Shown here in pieces: positions 1-7,758 of a stretch of 11,772 nt of DNA. This DNA is from an uncultured Clostridia bacterium (GTDB lineage: Bacteria > Bacillota > Clostridia > Oscillospirales > Ruminococcaceae): positions 1-11,772 of the forward strand of contig CALLQM010000271.1 in assembly GCA_938014855.1 (NCBI GenBank). Reading direction: 5' to 3'. The notes beneath the pieces are model-generated. The model worked only from the letters and a program-made list of their open reading frames with translations, was not told the DNA's origin and searched no databases. Every line of letters starts with the position of its first letter. Position 1 is the first letter of the stretch. Both the position numbers and the translations under genes were made by a program.

Positions 1-44
1 TGCCATAGGTAATTAGGAACCGCGGTTCCTAATTACCTATGGCA
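1..44. repeat. Perfect 44-bp DNA palindrome downstream of flgE
   Basis: Positions 1-21 are the exact reverse complement of positions 24-44, and the two central bases (GC) are self-complementary, so all 44 bp form an uninterrupted palindrome centred on CCGCGG. It lies 42 bp beyond the flgE stop codon in the direction of transcription. As RNA it would form a very long stem with almost no loop; as DNA it could extrude a cruciform. No T-tract is visible on the plus-strand side, and the minus-strand side runs off the window, so a terminator role cannot be judged. A dispersed palindromic repeat or the edge of a small mobile element is also possible. The symmetry is directly visible; its function is not known to me. 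Confidence 0.9.
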
Positions 45-65
45 GCGACCTCTCTGGTCGCCGCC
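41..65. repeat. Imperfect GC-rich hairpin abutting the palindrome
   Basis: GCGACC (45-50) pairs with GGTCGC (56-61) around the 5-nt loop TCTCT. After one A/C mismatch, GGC (41-43) pairs with GCC (63-65). The outer arm uses the last four bases of the 44-bp palindrome, so the two structures compete for those bases. No T-run follows on the plus strand, and on the minus strand the next sequence is the palindrome itself. This tandem palindrome plus hairpin looks like a compound repeat unit or part of a bipartite terminator downstream of flgE; both readings are inference. Confidence 0.7.
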
Positions 66-86
66 AAGGAGTGTTTATAACCCGAC

Positions 87-1745
87 TTAACGCTTGAGAT
101 TGATTAGTTCTTCCAGCATCGTGTCCGATACGGTAATCAGTCTTGAGTTTGCCTGGAATCCTCTTTGTGTCGTAATCATATCGGCAAATTCCTGCGACAA
201 GTCAACATTTGACATTTCCAGGGCACTTGATGCCAGCGCACCGGAGCCATTTTCACCCGGCTTTACGAGTCTTGCATCGCCGGAGTTGGCAGATACGCTA
301 AAATACGTATTACCTTCCTGCGATAAGCCCTGCGCATTATCAAAAACAGCTAGGTCGATTCGGCCAATTTCCAAATCACCTATATTCGGATGCGTTGCGC
401 GTACAACACCATCCGCACCAATGGCAATACCGGTCAAGTCTTTTACAGACTGCTCACCGCCTACGGTTCCTTTCTCTAACTTAAAAGGTTCACTGCCAAG
501 ACCTAAGCTTTTTGCAGGTTCGCTTGGTTTCGCTTCTTCCTTAGTTGCATCGATATCGGCAAAATCATAGGTCTTATCCGTCGGAAGTTTGTCATCTGCA
601 TCTTTACTTGCAATTCCTAGCAAGGACGATTCGCTGGGGAATCCGACGGTAATGGTATCGCCTTCTGTTGCTGATTTTAGCAGCACTTCGCCGGAAGATT
701 CCATCTGATCGGAAGTTAACGTAGATTCATAGGGTGCTCCGCCATTAATCGATACAGAAATTTTATATGTATGAACGGTATTTTCATCGATAGCAGGAGA
801 AGTAGGTGTTTCATCCGAAATTGTCCATGTTGCAGGTCCGGTTCCGGAAAACAAATCCCCTGTTCTCTTTACATCAAACAAATTCTGAAGCTTGGTTGGA
901 ACCGGAACAGTTCCCGGTGTAATGCCAAAACTGGAGCTGGTAATTTGTTCACCTGTTAAATCAACAAATTTATCTGCGGGATCCATCAAAATAACAAAGT
1001 CACCGGCAGCATGCGGCTGTCCGCCGTTTGCTTCCTTGACAGCTTTATTGATCGCATCTTGCATTTCCTGCACATTAGCAAACTTCTCTTTTGAATTGAG
1101 TGTCACGCTGATTCCGGTACTGCTTACCACTGCCGATGCTTTTTGATTGAGCGGCAGATTTCCTGAATTAATGTTCAGCGTTACATTCGCATCCGAAGTT
1201 TTATTCGTTGATTTGATTGTATATTTAATGTCATTGATCGTATTTGTTGCACTGGCCTGCGTTGGGTCAACCGATGGGATGGAAAAAGTAATTCGACTGG
1301 ATCCCGGTGCTTTTCCAACCGGATTTCCTCTGGTACCCAACACAAAGTTTCCGTTTGAATCGATCAAGTTTCCGTTGTTGTCGATATTAAGCATTCCTGC
1401 TTTAGTATAAAAGATATTTCCGTCTGCATCCTGAACCTGAAGAAATCCTTCACCGGTAATCGCAACATCCAAAGGATTTCCTGTTGTCGACATTGTAGAC
1501 TGCGACTGCATGACGTCGATGCTTCCAATGGCTGAACCATATCCAACCTCAGAAGGATTGACGCCTCCTTTATTATTGGTACCGGTGGCGGCGCCGCGCA
1601 ATGATTGATAATAAACATCGCGGAATGTGGCACGGCTGCTTTTAAATCCATAGGTATTGACGTTGGCAATATTGTTACCAATCACGTCCATTCTGATCTG
1701 ATGGGCTTTCATGCCCGTAACCCCTGCATACAGTGATCTAACCAT
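87..1745 (-). CDS. flgE: Flagellar hook protein FlgE
   Basis: FlgE is the structural subunit of the hook, the curved joint between rod and filament; it is exported by the flagellar type III system and assembled under the FlgD cap. The N-terminal rod/hook signature NNIANVNTYGFKSSRATF is at residues 24-41, and the C-terminal coil-forming motif ALEMSNVDLSQEFADMITTQ is at about 508-527. Between them, roughly residues 150-430 are a Thr/Ser/Asp-rich region that should form the variable surface domains. At 552 aa it is longer than a typical FlgE of about 400 aa. I start at ATG 1745: GAAAGGA (1754-1760) is 8 nt upstream of it but only 2 nt from the in-frame ATG at 1751, which would add two residues. 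It follows the TIGR02530 gene after 79 nt and is the last gene before the palindrome. Confidence 0.96.
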   Translation of the reverse strand: MVRSLYAGVTGMKAHQIRMDVIGNNIANVNTYGFKSSRATFRDVYYQSLRGAATGTNNKGGVNPSEVGYGSAIGSIDVMQSQSTMSTTGNPLDVAITGEGFLQVQDADGNIFYTKAGMLNIDNNGNLIDSNGNFVLGTRGNPVGKAPGSSRITFSIPSVDPTQASATNTINDIKYTIKSTNKTSDANVTLNINSGNLPLNQKASAVVSSTGISVTLNSKEKFANVQEMQDAINKAVKEANGGQPHAAGDFVILMDPADKFVDLTGEQITSSSFGITPGTVPVPTKLQNLFDVKRTGDLFSGTGPATWTISDETPTSPAIDENTVHTYKISVSINGGAPYESTLTSDQMESSGEVLLKSATEGDTITVGFPSESSLLGIASKDADDKLPTDKTYDFADIDATKEEAKPSEPAKSLGLGSEPFKLEKGTVGGEQSVKDLTGIAIGADGVVRATHPNIGDLEIGRIDLAVFDNAQGLSQEGNTYFSVSANSGDARLVKPGENGSGALASSALEMSNVDLSQEFADMITTQRGFQANSRLITVSDTMLEELINLKR

Positions 1746-1753
1746 ATCCATTA

Positions 1754-1760
1754 TCCTTTC
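1754..1760 (-). promoter_or_regulatory. Ribosome binding site deciding the flgE start
   Basis: Minus-strand GAAAGGA sits 8 nt before ATG 1745 and 2 nt before ATG 1751. Normal spacing is about 5-10 nt, so the inner ATG, giving a protein beginning MVRSLYAG, is favoured. Confidence 0.7.
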
Positions 1761-1824
1761 TTTTGGAACCGTCCGGATTCATCTGTCAATCCGAATCCAG
1801 AATTAGCTTCCTGAGAAGGTCCGG

Positions 1825-2226
1825 CTAAATAATTACAGTTCCATCAATATTGGTAAAAACGTTCCCGGCAGATTCTCCGCTGTTCACCGTTGTAACAACT
1901 GTATTGTTTTTTACATTTACGATAAACGCTGTATGATCTACCAAAACCAAAGTTTCATTAAGGCCTTTTTCTTTTGCTAAACGTACCCCTTCATTCAAGC
2001 GCTCGATGCTGTTTTCCGACAGATCGACCTGTCTTTGTTCAATGCGCTGAGCGGCATGCTTAGAAAATGCAACATTTTGGCTGGTGTCCATTTGCTGCTG
2101 CAAAAGTTCTTGAAACGATGTTGTCCCGCTGTTAGTGGCTTCCGGTTTTGTCGAACTGTTAGGTGCAGAATACGGTGTACCGGTGACGATTGGAACGGAA
2201 AAACGATTATAAGAGATTGGATTCAT
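1825..2226 (-). CDS. Small flagellar operon protein, TIGR02530 family
   Basis: This 133-aa protein matches the conserved, poorly characterised family often named flagellar operon protein TIGR02530, typically encoded between flgD and flgE in Firmicutes and related phyla. The family core is clear: FSKHAAQR at residues 54-61, a charged helical stretch to about residue 90, LVLVDHTAFIVNVKNNTV at about 93-110 and the terminal VFTNIDGTVII at 123-133. Residues 1-53 are Ser/Thr/Pro-rich and probably disordered. No signal peptide or membrane segment is seen. Its start overlaps the 3' end of flgD by 20 nt, with AGGG six nt before the ATG inside flgD, which suggests translational coupling. A role in hook assembly is inferred from position; I know of no established biochemical function. 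Confidence 0.9.
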   Translation of the reverse strand: MNPISYNRFSVPIVTGTPYSAPNSSTKPEATNSGTTSFQELLQQQMDTSQNVAFSKHAAQRIEQRQVDLSENSIERLNEGVRLAKEKGLNETLVLVDHTAFIVNVKNNTVVTTVNSGESAGNVFTNIDGTVII

Positions 2227-3004
2227 TGATATCCCTCATTTCCTGTATAACAGCCTCCGTTGTTTCCAAATCGATTGGGGGCTGTATCGTAGTTTCCGGA
2301 ACCGGGTCCTGATTTTCTGTCGTGTTGTCCGAAACAGTTTGGGAGTCATTTAAATCTTCGTTGTTTTGCGTTTGGTCGGCCGCTTCATCTGCGCCGTCCT
2401 GATTATTTGTGACTTCCGAATTATCGTCTGTCACATTGGGATCTAACTCATTATTTGCTGTGTTTTTACCAGAAGACGATGTTTCCGGAGTTTTCTCTGA
2501 ATCTTCCGGTTCTTTGTCATCATCATCAGGTTCTTTATCTTCCGTTTTGGGAGTTTGATTGACTTCCATGATTTGTGAAAGAGAAAATGATTTATCACCA
2601 ATAAATACTTTAAACTCGTTATCCACCAAAGAAACTTTGGTGATCATACCGGTTACTTTGTCCAAATCTCCGCTTACAGTAAACCGTGCAGCCGTTACAT
2701 TTTTGCCCACAAGGGACATAACATAATTCGTTTTTGAATAGGTGGCAAGTTCCTGCATCTGCTGAAGATTGGCAAACTGAGCCATTTGTGCCACGTACTG
2801 CGTATTGTCGACCGGATTAAGAAAATCCTGGTTTTGCAGTTCCGCAACCATCAAGCTTAGAAAATCATCGACGGAAAGACCTGTATCCTCTTCTTCTACG
2901 AACACAGCATCATAATTGTTGCCTGTACCTTTTGTTTGATCGGTTGTTTTCGTTTTCGTCGAAAGCCAATCGCGATAACCGGCATCCGTATTGATCGAGT
3001 TCAA
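2207..3004 (-). CDS. flgD: Hook cap / hook assembly protein FlgD with a long acidic tail
   Basis: FlgD forms the temporary cap at the hook tip under which FlgE subunits polymerise. The conserved FlgD N-terminal region is at residues 47-86, including DFLSLMVAELQNQDFLNPVDN and QYVAQMAQFANLQQMQEL. Residues about 95-148 (SLVGKNVTAARF through SLSQIMEV) resemble the small beta domain found in Gram-positive FlgD. Residues 149-265 are a low-complexity tail rich in Asp, Glu, Asn and Thr, with about 34 acidic and 6 basic residues by hand count; no FlgD Ig-like domain is evident. The start codon is TTG at 3002-3004: the codon just upstream is an in-frame TGA, and AAAGGAGG lies 8 nt before it. Only 17 nt separate it from fliK. 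Confidence 0.93.
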   Translation of the reverse strand: MNSINTDAGYRDWLSTKTKTTDQTKGTGNNYDAVFVEEEDTGLSVDDFLSLMVAELQNQDFLNPVDNTQYVAQMAQFANLQQMQELATYSKTNYVMSLVGKNVTAARFTVSGDLDKVTGMITKVSLVDNEFKVFIGDKSFSLSQIMEVNQTPKTEDKEPDDDDKEPEDSEKTPETSSSGKNTANNELDPNVTDDNSEVTNNQDGADEAADQTQNNEDLNDSQTVSDNTTENQDPVPETTIQPPIDLETTEAVIQEMRDINESNLL

Positions 3005-3012
3005 TCACTTCT

Positions 3013-3020
3013 CCTCCTTT
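3013..3020 (-). promoter_or_regulatory. Strong ribosome binding site for the TTG start of flgD
   Basis: Minus-strand AAAGGAGG lies 8 nt upstream of TTG 3004. It fills most of the 17-nt fliK-flgD gap. A TGA directly precedes the TTG in frame, so no upstream in-frame start is possible. The strong site may compensate for the weak initiator codon. Confidence 0.8.
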
Positions 3021-3021
3021 C

Positions 3022-4158
3022 TTAAATATAAGTGTCCAGCTCGGATTCCAATGCCACATTCTCCGCTAAGATGGTTTCATCCAACTGTTCCTCTTCCGAC
3101 GACATCATCTGCGTGGATTGAAAATTCTGTTGGCTAAACTGCTGAAACTGTCTTGTGGTATCCTGCTGGGTAAATTGCCCGTTTTGAGCCGCAGATTCGA
3201 ATGCATTGGTTTGACTCACAACTTCATGGACATCTGCATTATATTGGCGTAGTGTTTCACGAAGTCCGGCAAGTTCACCGTTGATCAGCTTGGCAACCTG
3301 TGGGCTGGATGTGACAATACTCAAAGAAATCTTGCTTTCCGCTTCCAGCATTTTGACTGTAATTTCGCCCAAACCTTCCGGCTTCAGCTTAACAACAAAT
3401 TCGTTTTTTCCTAAATCGAGATTGTCTTTGATGCCGGTTTTAACCTGCGTCATTACGTTGTGTACGTCAAGTTCTTGACTCAAAGCCTTGTCCACCTTCA
3501 GTGAAGTGCTGAATCGTCCACTGTCCACATCCCTTTGCAGCTGTTCGACATCCACTAGCTTTGGTTCTTCTTTTTGCGTGGTTTTGTTCCCATCTGAGTT
3601 TAGCAGTTTCTGCGCTGCCAAAATGGAATTTTTAAATTCTGCTTGACCGCCTAAAAGATTGTCTGCCGTTTCACCAGATGCGTTACTCTGTGTCTGCGGC
3701 ATGGAAAGCACTTGCATTTCTGATTCATTTTCCGAATTTTCCGGATGGAAAGCAGTCATTTTTTGAAACAATTCTGCGGTTTTTGAGACTGGCTGTTCAT
3801 CCGTCAATTGCATACCAGACATAAGCGCTTGCAGAGTCGTCTGTGCGGAATCTCCTTGTATTGCCTGCAATTGTTCTGGATTCTGAATCTGACTGCAAAG
3901 AGACAAAACATCCGAATCACTGAATCCTGAGTTTCCAAACAGCTGAGTGAATAAATCTGCCGCCATCTTCGTTCCCTGCTGTTGTGCATCCTCGTTCTGA
4001 TCCTCTGCACAGATTGTTTGTCCCAAAAGCTGCTGAATCAGCTGTGCAAATGCATCAGAACCGGCTCCCTGCACATTCGGCATTCCGCCAGCCTGCGAAA
4101 TTCGGCCAGATGACTGAAGCATTGAAACAATGGTTTGTGGCATGGTCGTTGTCTGCAT
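3022..4158 (-). CDS. fliK: Flagellar hook-length control protein FliK
   Basis: FliK is an exported ruler protein that measures the hook and, through its C-terminal domain, makes FlhB switch export from rod/hook to filament substrates. The hook-length control domain (Flg_hook type) is at about residues 225-315, with the hallmark LKPEGLGEITVKM at 258-270. Residues 1-220 form a long, poorly conserved Gln/Ser-rich stretch fitting the extended ruler part, and residues about 325-350 are again Gln-rich. Length is 378 aa. I start at ATG 4158: AAGGAGG (4167-4173) is 8 nt upstream, whereas the in-frame GTG at 4167 overlaps that site and cannot serve it. It lies 49 nt after fliJ and 17 nt before flgD, the usual Firmicute placement. 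Confidence 0.93.
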   Translation of the reverse strand: MQTTTMPQTIVSMLQSSGRISQAGGMPNVQGAGSDAFAQLIQQLLGQTICAEDQNEDAQQQGTKMAADLFTQLFGNSGFSDSDVLSLCSQIQNPEQLQAIQGDSAQTTLQALMSGMQLTDEQPVSKTAELFQKMTAFHPENSENESEMQVLSMPQTQSNASGETADNLLGGQAEFKNSILAAQKLLNSDGNKTTQKEEPKLVDVEQLQRDVDSGRFSTSLKVDKALSQELDVHNVMTQVKTGIKDNLDLGKNEFVVKLKPEGLGEITVKMLEAESKISLSIVTSSPQVAKLINGELAGLRETLRQYNADVHEVVSQTNAFESAAQNGQFTQQDTTRQFQQFSQQNFQSTQMMSSEEEQLDETILAENVALESELDTYI

Positions 4159-4166
4159 ATATTTCA

Positions 4167-4173
4167 CCTCCTT
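4167..4173 (-). promoter_or_regulatory. Ribosome binding site deciding the fliK start
   Basis: Minus-strand AAGGAGG lies 8 nt before ATG 4158. The longer in-frame GTG start at 4165-4167 would overlap the ribosome binding site itself, so the ATG three codons later is the likely initiator. Confidence 0.8.
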
Positions 4174-4207
4174 CCAATGTTATGAAAAAGGGTTCACATT
4201 TGATAAA

Positions 4208-4669
4208 TCAAAAGGAGGTTTCAGCGATTCTCTGCCGAATCAAACGAGAAGAAACAAACTCGGCGATTTGCGCTTCATTCCCCTTTGCCTGCTCAATATT
4301 ATACTCCATGCGCTGTTTTTCTTCCAATTTATCCAATCCAGTTACTTCCTGTGACGCCTCTATCACTACTTGAATCTGTTTTTCAATGGTTTGTGAAAGA
4401 GCCTTTTGCTCACTTTGAAGCTGTTTTATTTGCAGCCGAATACTTTGAAGCTGAAATTCAAAAGTCTTAATTTGTATCACACTGATTCCTTGTGCCGTTT
4501 CTTTCATAAAACGCTGATTGACCGCTTCAAATTCTACCTGGAAATCATTAATACACTGGTCAATTCGGGCTTTTTTTGCATGCAGATTTGCTAAATGATT
4601 TTTCTCTTTTTCCAGCACTTGGTCTTTATAGTCAAGAACCTTGCTCAGCGAAAACTGAAACTTTTTCAT
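4208..4669 (-). CDS. fliJ: Flagellar export chaperone-like coiled-coil protein FliJ
   Basis: FliJ is a small helical protein that inserts into the FliI hexamer like the central stalk of F1-ATPase and links it to the FlhA export gate. The 153-aa product opens with MKKFQFSLSKVLDYKDQVLE, typical for the family, and is almost entirely heptad-like, charged helix with no membrane segment. The C-terminal part (EEKQRMEYNIEQAKGNEA, then a basic end with RLIRQR) fits the FliJ/YlxF pattern. The ATG is preceded by AGGG about 9 nt upstream, overlapping the fliI stop region; only 11 nt separate the two genes. Sequence conservation in FliJ is low, so position between fliI and fliK is an important part of the call. 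Confidence 0.9.
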   Translation of the reverse strand: MKKFQFSLSKVLDYKDQVLEKEKNHLANLHAKKARIDQCINDFQVEFEAVNQRFMKETAQGISVIQIKTFEFQLQSIRLQIKQLQSEQKALSQTIEKQIQVVIEASQEVTGLDKLEEKQRMEYNIEQAKGNEAQIAEFVSSRLIRQRIAETSF

Positions 4670-4680
4670 TTACAAAATCC

Positions 4681-6006
4681 CTACTTTACAATTTCTTTAA
4701 GTATTCGAACCGTATCCGCAAAATCAACTTTATAATCTACTTTTTGCCTTAAAAAGTCATTGATCGCATTCATATGCTTCATTGCATCATCCAATTGCGG
4801 ATTTGTTCCACTTTTATAAGCACCTATTGAAATTAAGTCCTGATTTTCACGGTAAATGGAAAGCATATTCCGAATTTTTCCCGCGGCATCGCGGTGATCG
4901 GGTTCAACAATATCGTTCATCAGTCGGCTGACACTTGCCAATATGTCAATTGCGGGGTAGTGGTTCTTCATTGCAATTTTACGGGACAACATGATGTGTC
5001 CATCAATAATTCCGCGTACAGTATCGGAAATCGGTTCATTTGTATCATCGCCTTCCACCAAAACTGTATAAATTCCGGTGATTGAGCCGGCTTCGAAATT
5101 TCCGGATCGTTCCAACAGCTTTGGAAGAACGGTATAGATGGACGGCGTATAGCCGCGGGCAACCGGTGGTTCCCCCACGCTAAACCCAATTTCTCGCTGA
5201 GCCATTGCAAATCGAGTTAAGGAATCCATCATTAACAAAACGTCTTTGCCTTGATCGCGAAAATATTCCGCAATGGTGGTCGCAGTGAGCGCACATTTAA
5301 AACGCATCATCGCCGGCTGGTCGGAGGTTGCCACAACAAGCACCGACCGTTTCGCACCTTCCGGACCAAGATCGCGATTGATGAATTCCACCACTTCACG
5401 TCCTCTTTCGCCCACCAGTGCAATTACATTAATATCCGCTTTAATGTTGCGGGCGATCATACCCATCAAGGTACTTTTACCGACACCGCTTCCGGCAAAG
5501 ATTCCCATTCTCTGTCCTTTGCCAAGGGTGATTAATCCATCAATCGCTTTTACTCCGAGTTCAATCGGCGTACTGATGCGCGGTCTGCTCATTGGATTGG
5601 AGGGCACCCCATTAATCGGATAAAAATCTGTTCCATTGATTGGCTCACCGTCATCAATTGGATTTCCAAGTGCATCCACAGTGCGTCCAATCAGCTGATC
5701 GCTCATTTTGATCATGAGTTTGGAACCGGTATTGATAACCGTACTGCCATAACCGATGCCATCTATATCCTGATAAGGCATCAACAGCACCTTATTCCCA
5801 CGAAATCCTACGACTTCCGAAAGAATGCTTTGTTTGCCGTTACCAAGGACAATGTTGCAGATATCCCCAATATTGCAGACAATACCGGTCGCCTCCACCG
5901 TCATGCCGACGATTTGATCGATTTTTCCTTCGCGGGTGTAAAATTCCCCCATGCGCAGGATCTGCCGATATTTGGCCGTATTCTTTTGGAGTTTCTCTTG
6001 CAGCAT
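4681..6006 (-). CDS. fliI: Flagellum-specific ATPase FliI
   Basis: FliI is the F1-beta-like ATPase of the flagellar type III secretion system; with FliH and FliJ it feeds export substrates to the membrane gate. The 441-aa protein has the full family pattern: Walker A AGSGVGKS at residues 171-178, the catalytic GERG motif with Glu200, Walker B VLLMMDS at 255-261, the PPVARGYTPSIYTVLPKLLE stretch at 280-299 and the ATPase alpha/beta signature PAIDILASVS at 351-360. Residues 1-20 form the short N-terminal segment expected to contact FliH. GGAGG sits 6 nt before the ATG, and fliH ends 21 nt upstream. All catalytic residues looked for are present, so it should be active. Confidence 0.98.
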   Translation of the reverse strand: MLQEKLQKNTAKYRQILRMGEFYTREGKIDQIVGMTVEATGIVCNIGDICNIVLGNGKQSILSEVVGFRGNKVLLMPYQDIDGIGYGSTVINTGSKLMIKMSDQLIGRTVDALGNPIDDGEPINGTDFYPINGVPSNPMSRPRISTPIELGVKAIDGLITLGKGQRMGIFAGSGVGKSTLMGMIARNIKADINVIALVGERGREVVEFINRDLGPEGAKRSVLVVATSDQPAMMRFKCALTATTIAEYFRDQGKDVLLMMDSLTRFAMAQREIGFSVGEPPVARGYTPSIYTVLPKLLERSGNFEAGSITGIYTVLVEGDDTNEPISDTVRGIIDGHIMLSRKIAMKNHYPAIDILASVSRLMNDIVEPDHRDAAGKIRNMLSIYRENQDLISIGAYKSGTNPQLDDAMKHMNAINDFLRQKVDYKVDFADTVRILKEIVK

Positions 6007-6027
6007 CAGCTACCTCCGGTTTACAAC

Positions 6028-6762
6028 TCAAACTTGATTAAAATATTCTCGCACATTGCGAAGCTGTGTCGAAACAGATGCGTCGATGTTCCCATCCGAT
6101 GTTTTCAAAATACAGGCATCTTCCGGCAGGTCTTTCGCCGCAATCTCAACATCGGTTTGATTCTTCTTGAGTTCGCTTTGCAAATAAGAAAGCAAACCGG
6201 GCATCCGTTCGGATATCTCCACCGTAATCCAATCTGCATCTTTTACGGAATTGACCGCTTGTTTAACGAGTTCCCCCAATTCTTGGTCATCGGATTTTAT
6301 CTGTTTGGCCAAAATACGGGAAGCAATATCAACCGCTAAATTTTTAAGTTCTTCTTCGTAAAGATGCATAAACTGAATATTTTCCAACTTGATCTGCTGG
6401 ATTGTTCGGTTGGTGTTATCAATTGCCTGCTGGATTGCTTCTTGTTTTTCCAAGCGTCCCTTTTCCAGCGGCTCTTGGTATGCGTTCTCTCGAATTTGCG
6501 CGGCATCCTCGCCTGCCTGCTTTAAAATTGCGTCCCGCTGAGAATGTGCCTGCTTTAATAGTTCTTCCGACACTCGCTGCGCTTCTTGTTTTGCATTTCT
6601 TATGATTTGTTCCTGCATTTCCTGTGTGGAAACTTGCTGTTCGCTTTGATTTTCCGAAACCTCCTGTATGGGGAAGTCGGGAATCTTTGCATCCGGTATC
6701 AATACGACTTCATCTGATTCGGATATTTGATTTTGCTTAATCACACTAAGCAATGATCTCAT
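6028..6762 (-). CDS. fliH: Flagellar assembly protein FliH
   Basis: FliH binds the FliI N-terminus, regulates the ATPase and tethers it to the C-ring. The product is a long charged helix or coiled coil (about residues 45-160) followed by a conserved globular end, with SDGNIDASVSTQLRNVREYF at 222-241 matching the FliH/V-ATPase subunit E-like C-terminus. In the coil, AYQEPLEKGRLE lies where many FliH proteins have a Gly-rich GYxxG motif, so that motif is degenerate here. Start choice is uncertain: ATG 6762 has AAGGG 8 nt upstream and gives a 17-nt overlap with fliG; an in-frame GTG at 6771 would add three residues but has no well-spaced site. The overlap suggests translational coupling with fliG. 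Confidence 0.92.
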   Translation of the reverse strand: MRSLLSVIKQNQISESDEVVLIPDAKIPDFPIQEVSENQSEQQVSTQEMQEQIIRNAKQEAQRVSEELLKQAHSQRDAILKQAGEDAAQIRENAYQEPLEKGRLEKQEAIQQAIDNTNRTIQQIKLENIQFMHLYEEELKNLAVDIASRILAKQIKSDDQELGELVKQAVNSVKDADWITVEISERMPGLLSYLQSELKKNQTDVEIAAKDLPEDACILKTSDGNIDASVSTQLRNVREYFNQV

Positions 6763-7756
6763 CCTTTCCACCCTTCGAAATCACGATTTCTCCTGCTGCC
6801 TCAAGGTCACGGATAGCCGCCACTATGCGCTGCTGCGCTTCTTCCACATCACGCATACGAACATTATGCAGATACTGCATGTCGCTTTGGATCGTTTCTC
6901 GCATTCTGCTGGACATGTTTTGGAAGATAACTTCCGAAACACTTTCGTTTGCTGCTTTAAGCGCAACGGCCAAGTCTTTGGAATCGACTTCCCGAATAAA
7001 GCGCTGAATCGCCAAACTGTCCAAAAAGACAATGTCTTCGAATACAAACATGAGTTTTCGAATTTCTTCCGACAGCGCGGGATCGTTGTTGTTGAGTTCG
7101 TCGAAAATATACTTTTCGGTACCCCTGTCCACATGGTTCATGATATCGGCCACATAATTTACGCCGCCCATTTCCATGAGATCCACAGAAATAATCGAGG
7201 AGAATTTCTTTTCCAATGTTTTTTCGACAATGCTGATCATTTCAGGTGAAGCTCGGTCCAAATTAGCAATTCGCTCAATGACATCGATTTGCAGATCTTT
7301 TGGAAGCTCCTCAATCACTTGAGAGGCCTGATCCGATCGAGCGTAGGACAGCACGAGCGCGATTGTCTGCGGATGTTCATTCTGAAGCATCATCAGCAAG
7401 TTTTTATAATCCGCTTTGCGCATAAAGTCAAATGCTTTTGTGCGCAAAGATTTGGATACACGTTCCATAAGCGAAGTGGCCTGCTGAGGACCAAATGCCT
7501 TTTCTAAAACATCTCGGGCATAGGTAACGCCGCCTTCTGTGATTACCTTTTGTGTTAAGCACAACCCGTAGAAATCATCTACGATGTCTTTTAAGTCATC
7601 GGCAGGGATATTATCCAGCTTCGCAATTTCTAATGAAATCTGCTCGACTTCTTCATCGCGAAGATGTTTATAAACTTTAGATGCATTATCTGAGCCTAGA
7701 GCAATGACGATGGCGGCGGCTCGCTCCGAAGAGGTTAATTTCTGCCTCAAAGCCAT
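6746..7756 (-). CDS. fliG: Flagellar motor switch protein FliG
   Basis: FliG forms the rotor ring that meets the stator and transmits torque; its N-terminus binds FliF and its middle binds FliM. The 336-aa protein has normal length. The EHPQ motif is at residues 127-130 in the middle domain, MFVFEDI at 236-242, and the C-terminal torque helices span about 245-300. By alignment from memory with E. coli FliG, the torque-helix charges are kept as Lys267, Arg284, Asp292 and Arg300, while the position of E. coli Asp288 is Ser291. GGAGG lies 10 nt before the ATG, inside the end of fliF; only 2 nt separate the fliF stop from this start, so the two are probably translated in a coupled way. Confidence 0.98.
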   Translation of the reverse strand: MALRQKLTSSERAAAIVIALGSDNASKVYKHLRDEEVEQISLEIAKLDNIPADDLKDIVDDFYGLCLTQKVITEGGVTYARDVLEKAFGPQQATSLMERVSKSLRTKAFDFMRKADYKNLLMMLQNEHPQTIALVLSYARSDQASQVIEELPKDLQIDVIERIANLDRASPEMISIVEKTLEKKFSSIISVDLMEMGGVNYVADIMNHVDRGTEKYIFDELNNNDPALSEEIRKLMFVFEDIVFLDSLAIQRFIREVDSKDLAVALKAANESVSEVIFQNMSSRMRETIQSDMQYLHNVRMRDVEEAQQRIVAAIRDLEAAGEIVISKGGKDEIIA

Positions 7757-7758
7757 CG

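Noticed and set aside
94..570. Plus-strand open frame antisense to flgE, one of several long plus-strand frames across the window
   Set aside because: The minus-strand frame encodes a clear FlgE C-terminus; the plus-strand product has no recognisable domain or ribosome binding site and is a shadow of biased codons. The same holds for the other plus-strand frames.
1774..1793. Hairpin CGGATT/AATCCG between the TIGR02530 gene and flgE
   Set aside because: Six pairs with an 8-nt loop and no T-tract; too weak to call a terminator inside this operon.
5830..6339. 169-codon plus-strand open frame opposite fliI/fliH
   Set aside because: It spans the fliI-fliH junction antisense to two well-supported genes and shows no family motif.
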